Origin: CAZKYX01 sp964557125
Lineage (GTDB): Bacteria > Patescibacteriota > Microgenomatia > Levybacterales > GWA1-39-11
DNA length: 8,956 nucleotides
Direction of reading: 5' to 3'
NCBI GenBank assembly: GCA_964557125.1
Contig: CAZKYX010000039.1
Span: 1-8,956 of the forward strand
In this document: in pieces, positions 1-7,100 of the stretch
Layout: each line of letters begins with the position of its first letter
Numbering within the stretch: position 1 is the first letter of the stretch
Program-made: the position numbers and the translations under genes
Notes under the pieces: generated by a model
What the model was told of the DNA's origin: nothing
What the model saw: the letters and a program-made list of their open reading frames with translations, nothing else
Database searches by the model: none

Positions 1-2
1 AT

Positions 3-110
3 TGTGCCGATGGTGAGGAGTTTTTAATAAAGGAATGTCTTCTTGAGCGAAGATCTATAAAGCCAACACCAGAATTTTTATTGCTCAACGTTTTAAAAGC
101 AGCTACTTAA
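3..110 (+). CDS. 3' end of an unrecognised gene, cut by the window edge
   Basis: An open frame enters from the left edge and gives 35 residues (CADGEEFLIKECLLERRSIK, then PTPEFLLLNVLKAAT) before a TAA at 108-110. I do not recognise a family from this fragment. The composition is ordinary for a soluble protein tail (charged helix, then a hydrophobic stretch). The other two plus frames close within the first 27 bases. The stop overlaps the stop of the convergent membrane-protein gene in a shared TTAA, an arrangement common in compact genomes, and this supports the reading. Coding status rests on 35 codons only, so confidence is moderate. Confidence 0.45.
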   Translation, partial: CADGEEFLIKECLLERRSIKPTPEFLLLNVLKAAT

Positions 111-1573
111 TCTCGCCTTGGACCTTTTTTATTTTCCAGAAAAAGAAGTGCCAGAAGAGCCGAAAAGAATACAAAAATTGAAATCTCGCTTATGAGATGG
201 AGAAAGTAATTAAAGCTAACATAACTAACTTGTGAAAATAAGACTACATGCAAAATAAATAACACTATAGTTCCGTATAGTGCAAACGTTCTGGTATTTG
301 GTGAGTTATTCCAGAATGCGAATGGAATAAGAGATAGTATCAGGTAGTAATATGGAGACAAGCAGAGCGCGATATAAAGAAAAAAGTACCCAAAGGTCAG
401 TGGTTGTTTTTGATTTGTTTTAAAAAACACTAACAATACAAAGGCTAGGGCAATTGCTCCAGCTATTATTGATAGGATTTTGTTTTTTTCTAATGCTTCA
501 TTTCTCAATTTTGTAAAAGGATAGTCTTCTCGATACGTATTGAAGGCTGTACGCTCTGATGAAAGAAAAGTCCCAACTAGGTTGACGAGACCAATGTTAA
601 ATATTTCACCTTTCGTATATTCTTTGTGGATAGTTATTTTATTGTTCCACTCTTTCCAAATTGACATCTTTCCTATACTTACTCCACCAATTAAGAAGCA
701 GAAAATTAGTACTGACAGGAAAGTAATAATAAATGTAATTGATTTTTTAGCATTCTCTTTATGTACGGATAGCAAAGATGAAAGAAGTAGTAAAAAAACA
801 GGTATTGCAAAGAGTGCCGGAAAAGCCTGGAGTCCGGATGCAAAGCCGAGCGCTACTCCACTTAAAGCGTATTTATTTTTTTGCCAGCAAAGTAGGGAGG
901 TAACGATTAATGGATACCATGCAAATTGTATAAAATTGTTTGTGAGAGTGTTTACAGTACCAAAGTAAAATAGGGACAAAGCAAATGTTACAAGTCCTAA
1001 CTTTTTCCCATAAAAATGAACAATTATAAGTGACGCTAAGGATATGAATAGGATGTCGAGATTGAATAAGAAAAAATAGACAACTGGGTTGTTTGGTGAG
1101 AATACATTTGCAATTGGTTGTGCAATTGCAGTCCAGAATGGAGGAGGGTTAAAGCCTTTATCTGTGAATACATACTCCCAATATGAAGAAGGTGCCCTCT
1201 TTGTAATTATTTGTACATCAGTAACAAAGCTTTTCCATTTTTCCTTGGAGAACTTTTCGGTTGGGCAATTCTTAAGACTTTTTATTGGGACGAGTTCATA
1301 TGTATAAAGATTCCGAACCGTTTTTATGGATTGGAGTGTTGGAGAATGAGTTTTTAATGCACAAGAATAAAGATCAAAGTATCCTAGTTCTTTAATATAT
1401 TTCGCACCAATATAGTAATGAAATATTCCCCAAGCTCCATGCGAAGGGATAGTTATAACTTTACCAATTTGTTGAAGAAGAAATAGTGCAACTAGAGTAG
1501 TAAAGAAGCCCCAGCCAAATATTTTTAAATACTTTCCCAAATAATGAATTATAATTTTTCTGGTTTTTTTCAC
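107..1573 (-). CDS. GT-C/GT87-like multi-pass membrane protein, probable glycosyltransferase
   Basis: This 488-residue integral membrane protein has about ten hydrophobic segments, at roughly 19-38, 164-187, 193-212, 215-230, 236-268, 279-300, 366-384, 391-420, 429-449 and 456-479. The long loop between helices 1 and 2 (about 39-160) carries FHYYIGAKYIKELGYFDLY (51-69) and NPPPFW (142-147). Its position matches the catalytic first external loop of polyprenyl-phosphate-sugar-dependent GT-C enzymes such as GT87/DUF2029. A Gly-rich helix with a QAFP turn (239-262) resembles the family's 'LKPxP' region. The inferred role is transfer of a sugar from a lipid carrier to an envelope glycan or glycoprotein; substrate unknown. 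Start: GTG at 1573. An in-frame TAA lies two codons upstream and no Shine-Dalgarno is visible, so no longer form is possible. The classic first-loop DxD is not obvious; D67 is the only aspartate in the 51-69 motif. It could instead be a non-catalytic GT-C relative. Confidence 0.72.
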   Translation of the reverse strand: MKKTRKIIIHYLGKYLKIFGWGFFTTLVALFLLQQIGKVITIPSHGAWGIFHYYIGAKYIKELGYFDLYSCALKTHSPTLQSIKTVRNLYTYELVPIKSLKNCPTEKFSKEKWKSFVTDVQIITKRAPSSYWEYVFTDKGFNPPPFWTAIAQPIANVFSPNNPVVYFFLFNLDILFISLASLIIVHFYGKKLGLVTFALSLFYFGTVNTLTNNFIQFAWYPLIVTSLLCWQKNKYALSGVALGFASGLQAFPALFAIPVFLLLLSSLLSVHKENAKKSITFIITFLSVLIFCFLIGGVSIGKMSIWKEWNNKITIHKEYTKGEIFNIGLVNLVGTFLSSERTAFNTYREDYPFTKLRNEALEKNKILSIIAGAIALAFVLLVFFKTNQKQPLTFGYFFLYIALCLSPYYYLILSLIPFAFWNNSPNTRTFALYGTIVLFILHVVLFSQVSYVSFNYFLHLISEISIFVFFSALLALLFLENKKGPRRD

Positions 1574-1579
1574 TACTTA

Positions 1580-1585
1580 ATTGTA
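1580..1585 (-). promoter_or_regulatory. Possible -10 element for the GT-C-like gene
   Basis: On the minus strand TACAAT (5 of 6 to consensus) sits six bases before the GTG start at 1573, so transcription would begin at about the start codon (leaderless). A second TACAAT lies at 1602-1607. Neither has a convincing -35 at 16-18 bp, so this is a weak call. Confidence 0.28.
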
Positions 1586-1615
1586 GCGGAATGGTACTTT
1601 AATTGTATGGCTCGC

Positions 1616-1644
1616 TTGACACAAATTCTACAAAAGCTTATTCT
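1616..1644 (+). promoter_or_regulatory. Sigma-70-like promoter for the exonuclease/GIY-YIG gene
   Basis: A perfect -35 TTGACA (1616-1621) is followed after exactly 17 bp by TATTCT (1639-1644, 4 of 6). Transcription would start near 1651, leaving a leader of about 10 bases before the ATG at 1662. That leader (CCTCACAACG) has no Shine-Dalgarno. The promoter matches in spacing and form the one upstream of the gene at 7300. Confidence 0.5.
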
Positions 1645-1661
1645 GTATTTCCTCACAACGT

Positions 1662-3071
1662 ATGACTTTTGACAACCTTGCTTTGATAGATATTGAGACA
1701 ACGGGGGCAAGCGCTCCGTACGACCGAATTATTGAAATTGGAATTCTAAGAGTTGAAAAGAATAAAGTCGTAAGAAAATTTGAAACACTTATAAATCCAG
1801 GAGGACAAATCTCCCCATTTATAGAGAATCTTACTGGAATTACCAACGATGATCTTGAAAATGCTCCTTCATTTTCAGAGATAAAAAGCGATTTGGCTGA
1901 GATGCTTGATGGTTGTATATTTGTTGCTCACAACGCGCGTTTTGACTACTCCTTTATAAGAAGTGAATTTAGAAAATTAGGAATATCATATTCTGCAAAA
2001 CAATTATGCACCGTAAAATTATCTCGCACACTTTTCCCACAAGCATCGCATCATAATTTAGATAGTATTATTGAAAGGTTTGGCATCAAATGCAAAAGAA
2101 GACATAGGGCTTTTGATGACGCAAAAGTAATGTGGGACTTCTTACAACTTCTTCCAAAAGTTGTTTCTGAAAAAGCTCTAACTAAGGCATACGAAAGTAT
2201 AATTAAAAAACCAGCAGTTCCACTCAATCTGCCAGCAGATAATATTGATGTTCTTCCCGAGTCAGCTGGGGTATACATTTTTTACGGGGATGGGGAAGTA
2301 CCACTATATATAGGAAAGAGTGTGAATATAAAGGAGCGGGTGCTTTCACATTTTATTGGAGACGTTGACTCAGGAAGAGAACTTGAAATTTCGCAGCAAA
2401 TAAAAAGAATTGAAACGATAAGGACGAGTGGGGAGTTAGGCGCCCTACTCCTCGAGTCAGAACTTATCAAAAAAATGCAGCCTTTATATAATAGAAAGCT
2501 GCGAAAAGTGCAGAGCATGGTAATCTTAAAAAAGAAAATTAATGAGGACGGATATTTCACATTGGAGAATGAAAGGATTGATAAAATAGAGCATGAAGAA
2601 ATTGAAAATGTTTTGGGAATTTTTAAAAGTCAAAAACAAGCAAAAGAACATGCAGTGAAGTTGGTGAAAGAATACAGCCTTTGCGACAAGTATTTGGGAA
2701 TACAAAAAACAAAGGGGGGATGCTTTGCATATCAACTTGGGTGGTGTAAGGGTGCATGTAAAAAGAAGGAGGGCCCTACTCTCTTTAATGCGCGGTTTGT
2801 TTTCGCTTTTGCCAAAACGAAACTAAAATCGTGGCCTTTTCAGGGACCAATTCTTGTCAAAGAGAAAAATTACGAATCAGGAATAGAGGAGGCACACATT
2901 TTTGATAAGTGGTGCTATCTTGGAAAGTTTGATGAATTTGAAAATACGAATACTACAGGAGAATATGATTATGATATCTATAAAATTTTAAAGCAATATA
3001 TTGGAAATCCTAAAAACAGAAAAAAAATTTCAACAATCGTTTTGAATACGCCTTCTGTATCATTCATCTGA
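1662..3071 (+). CDS. DEDDh exonuclease fused to UvrC/Cho-like GIY-YIG endonuclease
   Basis: This 469-residue protein has two nuclease domains. Residues 5-165 form a DnaQ/epsilon-type 3'-5' exonuclease. ExoI is DIETTG (D10, E12), ExoII is AHNARFD (D95), and ExoIII is HRAFDDA (H148, D153), so all five DEDDh residues are present. Residues about 199-280 form a GIY-YIG nuclease: GVY at 203-205, YIG at 216-218, R226, and an acidic residue (probably E265) in LLLESELIKK. Cysteines 341, 354, 362 and 366 follow, in CFAYQLGWCKGAC context, matching the UvrC/Cho cysteine region. The C-terminal RNase H-like incision domain and the helix-hairpin-helix of full UvrC are absent, as in E. coli Cho, which makes only the 3' incision in nucleotide excision repair. 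The inferred role is DNA damage incision plus end trimming in the cytoplasm. Similar fusions are known in mycobacteria. The start is the first ATG of the frame, 10 residues before the ExoI aspartate. The 3' end overlaps the convergent surface gene by 8 bases. Confidence 0.9.
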   Translation: MTFDNLALIDIETTGASAPYDRIIEIGILRVEKNKVVRKFETLINPGGQISPFIENLTGITNDDLENAPSFSEIKSDLAEMLDGCIFVAHNARFDYSFIRSEFRKLGISYSAKQLCTVKLSRTLFPQASHHNLDSIIERFGIKCKRRHRAFDDAKVMWDFLQLLPKVVSEKALTKAYESIIKKPAVPLNLPADNIDVLPESAGVYIFYGDGEVPLYIGKSVNIKERVLSHFIGDVDSGRELEISQQIKRIETIRTSGELGALLLESELIKKMQPLYNRKLRKVQSMVILKKKINEDGYFTLENERIDKIEHEEIENVLGIFKSQKQAKEHAVKLVKEYSLCDKYLGIQKTKGGCFAYQLGWCKGACKKKEGPTLFNARFVFAFAKTKLKSWPFQGPILVKEKNYESGIEEAHIFDKWCYLGKFDEFENTNTTGEYDYDIYKILKQYIGNPKNRKKISTIVLNTPSVSFI

Positions 3072-4173
3072 GTGAGTGTATCATAATATTGAAGTCATAA
3101 ATATTCACATTACCGTCTTCATTAAAATCTGCTTTCACATTTGCATTGCATGTAGTTTTTTTAATGCAACCAATCAGCTGTGTGTAATCAAGCATATTTA
3201 ATTCGCCGTCGCCATCTAAGTCTCCAGGGCGAAGTACAAGTGTGGTTGTTGTTGATGTATTGTTGAGAGACAGAGGAATAGTTGAAGGAAAAGTCTGAGG
3301 TAGTGTATTGTCAGTGTTAATGGTTATTAAGTATTGTCCTTCGGGTATGTTTCCAAGTGATACAGTATTTTTATATATCGACTCTGATGGAGTATATGTT
3401 AGAGTGGTATCGATTGTTTTGACAAGAGTTTTTTGGATATTATATATTTGTAATTTTGCAGACCGATTGGTGCGCATAGGTTTTTGATTTTCCCCTTTTT
3501 GAATATTTGAGCCGATTCCGGGTATGGCAACTTTTACTGTCAGTTTTGATTGTCCCGAAGTATTGGTAACAGTTGGAAGAGGGGTGATTGACGAAGCAGG
3601 GGCTTGCGTTGGTGTGGTGTTGGTTATGTTTGCTCCACTAAACTTTAGTGAAAGTGGTGAGGTGGAAATATTTATAAGTGTATCATTTGTACCTATTTGT
3701 GCTGAAACGATTTCGATTTTTGACACTTCGGTAGTTTTCCCTGTCACTATAATTTGCCCAAGTTTTATTGTACCGCTTATATTTTTGCCTAGGGTTTCCA
3801 CAGCATGATAGTGAAATTCTCCTTTTTCTTGCTGTTTTTGTGAAATATCTGTTGAGGTCAGCTCCGTGTCCAGTGCGTTGTTTGAAAGGAATGTTACCAT
3901 CTGCATAGATAAAGGATTGAATTTAAATTTTATGTCGATAACCGTGATGGGTATTCCGCCTGACTCGATGGTTATATCGATAGGAAGAGGTAGGCCAAGG
4001 GGGTAGTCAGCGATAGGCGAAGCCATCGTAATAGTAGGTGTTGTTCCAGAGGCGCGTGAACGATTGTCGCTATTTTTGGAGATGAGCCAGATGGTTGTGG
4101 GTAGTCCAATGGCAATAATTATAACTGCACTTATTGTAATTATTCTTTTTTTATGTATTTTCAAATTTATCAT
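3064..4173 (-). CDS. Anchored surface protein with cohesin-like, Ig-like and dockerin-like domains
   Basis: This 369-residue protein has a basic N-terminus and one membrane helix (about 9-31), with the rest predicted outside the cell. Residues about 47-180 read as a cohesin-like beta-sandwich ('G-x-P-L-P-I-D-I-T-I-E-S-G-G', then IDIKFKFNP, then a late GQIIVTGK strand). A Thr/Pro/Ser linker follows (181-208), then an Ig/transthyretin-like domain (about 209-314, with the GNIPEGQYLI strand). The C-terminus (316-369) is dockerin-like with two 12-residue calcium loops: D318-L-D-G-D-G...D329 and D349-F-N-E-D-G...D360. C336 and C342 between the loops may form a disulphide. The same Ig-like plus dockerin ending is common in Microgenomates surface proteins. 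ATG at 4173 lies one base after the TGA of the upstream 1013-residue gene, indicating one operon and probably translational coupling. The cohesin call rests on strand pattern only. The inferred role is adhesion or scaffolding; no enzyme motif is seen. Confidence 0.75.
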   Translation of the reverse strand: MINLKIHKKRIITISAVIIIAIGLPTTIWLISKNSDNRSRASGTTPTITMASPIADYPLGLPLPIDITIESGGIPITVIDIKFKFNPLSMQMVTFLSNNALDTELTSTDISQKQQEKGEFHYHAVETLGKNISGTIKLGQIIVTGKTTEVSKIEIVSAQIGTNDTLINISTSPLSLKFSGANITNTTPTQAPASSITPLPTVTNTSGQSKLTVKVAIPGIGSNIQKGENQKPMRTNRSAKLQIYNIQKTLVKTIDTTLTYTPSESIYKNTVSLGNIPEGQYLITINTDNTLPQTFPSTIPLSLNNTSTTTTLVLRPGDLDGDGELNMLDYTQLIGCIKKTTCNANVKADFNEDGNVNIYDFNIMIHSLR

Positions 4174-4174
4174 A

Positions 4175-7100
4175 TCAATTTGATGGAATAAAGTTGTCTA
4201 GGTCGAATGTGGTAATTTTTCCGTCACCATCAAAATCTGCTGTAATCCCCGAATTGGATAGAATTTCTTTTCTAAAGATAAGTAGGTCATTGTTATCTAC
4301 TTTTTTATCACAATTAGCATCGCCATATGATTTTAGAGGACAAGTCGAGGAAGTTGCTTCACCTAAAACAGACAAAGAAGCTAGGGGCTTTTTAGCACAG
4401 ACAACACACGTATCATCGAATATTTTACATGCGGTTCCTTTGTCACAGTTTTTATATTCGGATTTTGCAGTGCCTTTATCTACATCAATTCTCCTTTTTT
4501 CTATTCTGTCTCCATCACAAGTCCAGTAATCAAAATTATTCCCGCTAATCTTATATGAAAGAATAGCTGTTCCTGTTTTAACGAATAGTATGACATTTGA
4601 CGGGTTAAAAACATATCCGGCGGGACCAAGAAGCCTAAGTGCGGCAAGCCTTGCGGTTTGAGCGCCTACCCCTTTTTTTATAAAAGCTTCTTCAAGTTGT
4701 GTTGCTGTTAGCGTTCCTGCTTTTGATAACCCTTTGCCCTCAAAATAAGCTTCTGCCTTTTTTTGATCTGCAGTAAAAACAGCATCTTTTGCGAGCAGAA
4801 CCATGTCAATACCTGTCGTACTTAGAAGCAGGTCTGAAAAACCAGCTAACAATAGATTTGATGTGTTAACATCAAAATTGAAGTTAGTTGTAGTATCTCC
4901 GCAATACATATGGTCAATTGCTGTAGAGTCCACTGTGATAGGTAAGCCACATGAGATTTTTTGATTTTTTTCAATGCAGGTCTTGTTCTTTTTATTGCAA
5001 TCATCTACTGTGATGACTTGGGAATAGTCTCCAGTGCTAATAACTGTTTTTATCATATTATCTACACATCGGTGTGTTGCGCTATCATACCAATCAGCAC
5101 TGAAGTCATTAATAATGGTGTTAACAGAATTTTCTCCCTGCTTTATTCCGCTGTTGTTAGTAACACGACTGGCAGGAGCGGGAACAATTTCATTGCTCAG
5201 CTGTACCGTGGAGCACATTCCTATATTACCGATTGTGGTGCATATTTTACCCTCGGCCGTGCAATCTCGTCGAAATTTATCATACGTCCACTTGCTAATT
5301 TTATTTCCAAATGTATCTATCTCATCGGTTTCAACAAGCCCGATGCCATAAATCTTGTTTTTATTTTCTGCGGTTCCGCAATGATCAGTTGCGTGATCGG
5401 CATCATCAAGCTTATCGGCAGCTGGATTGCTATTATCCAAGCATGTATAGTATGTAAATGATGATGAAGAAAGCTCCTTGCATACTTTTCCCTGTTTTTT
5501 GCAATCAACAACATCAATACTATTTTTTGTCTGCCCAGCTTGTAGGTTGTAAATAATATTATCGCTGCATGTGTAGCCACGATCGCGTCTATATATTTCT
5601 TGTACAGCGGTATTAGGAACGCAACACATTTGATTTGTTGTTCCACAGGAGGAAAAAGTACCGGAAAATGCCGTTTCGGTAGCGGTACAACTTTGACTAA
5701 ATGGATTTATACATCTTCCGCCTTTTGCCTCGCATTGGTAGGGAGAACTACAACACACTTCTCCACTTGCGTTGCAGGAGGTTCCGGGTTCATGTGATGA
5801 TAGTTTTGCACCGCTTGGACATCCGTTAAATGCATTAAAACATGATTCTGGTTGCGCTTTGTCAGATCCACATTGATAAGGTAGTCCTTTGCAACATGCG
5901 TATTCCAAGCCGAAATATTTAGCAGAGCAAGCTCCTCCATCATCTAGTTGTGTTTCTCCTGAGGGACACTTCGAAAGACTGAATTTTGAGTATTGTCTAC
6001 AGGTGTTTGTCGATCCATCGGAATTATTGGGCGGACATTGCCCTTTCGTTGGAGTGGGCGTAGCAGCCTTACAGCAAGAGGTGACAACGTCAGGAGAATC
6101 AGCACAATCTGTGTTAGTTGTGTCCGATTTTATTGTGCCAAATTGACATTCATTTGAAGAGTTAGCAAGACACTGATATCCAGTTCCATATTTTTGAGCA
6201 CATGTTACGGAAGAGCCCGGTTGAAGTGTTGGTGTTGCGCTAGGAGTTGGAGTGCTAGCTGCTGCCTTACAACAGCTTACATTAAATCCAGCTGAGTCGA
6301 TACAGTCAGTATCATTTGTGCTTTTTATTGTGCCAAATTGACATTCATTTGAAGAGTTAGCAAGACACTGATATCCAGAGTCACCATATTTTGTGGCACA
6401 AGAAGGGGGCGTTGTGGTTTTGCATGTGCCCGTGTTTATTGGGCCAAAATATCCATTTGGATCCAGGGTGCACCCCTGAGCATTGCAAGCCTCTAAGTCA
6501 TAGTAAATATCAATGTTTGGACTAAAGCCTGACACTGTAATGGTTGATTCATTTGATGAGACAAGTGAGGTGTTTGAATAACTCCCTACTCCATAAAGAG
6601 CATTGTATGATGTTGCATTTGGAACATAGCTAGTCTTAAACGTTATTACAATAGTATCTCCATTACAACTTTTAGTAGCAAAACTTCCTGTGGGTCCTGG
6701 TGGTTTTCCCACTACCGCTTTGCAACATGCGTATGCTCCACCGGTATTACAGGAAGTACCTGTCGCGCTCTCGATTATATTAGGGGCGGCACAAGTCGGC
6801 GAGAAAGCATCTAGGCACTCATATCCAGTACCGTATTTTTGTTCACAGGATTGTATGGGTGGGAGAGTTGGTGCTGCTTTTTTCGTACAACACATTTGAG
6901 GAGTTCCATCTGCGGAGCATGCAAGGTCCCCGTCCGATGAAGGATAATGAGAATAACCATTCGGGCATCCGGAAAGATCTAGTGGTAAGCAGTAATTAGT
7001 GAGTCCGCCACCGGCATTATTTGGGCAACCAGGTTCAGTTCCCCCTCCTTCACCTCCTTCGGTAAAATAGGCTCTTTGCCTTAGGTCTTGTTGGTTTTTT

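Larger units (their letters stand above)
5621..7027 (-). other. Region of seven six-cysteine 'CC-ending' modules
   Basis: Within the 1013-residue protein, cysteines fall as C, C, C, C, CC seven times: 64/76/84/100/109-110, 124/134/142/156/164-165, 273/284/292/305/315-316, 339/349/357/371/381-382, 394/406/417/430/441-442, 449/459/466/481/488-489 and 495/502/510/524/531-532. Module length is 38-49 residues. Six cysteines per module suggest three disulphides each. The fibronectin-III-like insert separates modules 2 and 3. Confidence 0.8.

Noticed and set aside
540..968. A 142-codon plus-strand open frame inside the GT-C-like gene
   Set aside because: It is antisense to conserved membrane helices and motifs, with no family features of its own.
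4961..5461. A 166-codon plus-strand open frame inside the large surface gene
   Set aside because: It is antisense to well-formed cysteine modules, its product has no recognisable domain, and its Ile/Ser/Cys-rich composition is that expected from the complement of the real frame.
6128..6378. Two identical spaced repeats considered as a minimal CRISPR array
   Set aside because: There are only two copies, 56 bp long, and both they and the intervening 139 bp are coding in one frame for surface-protein modules.
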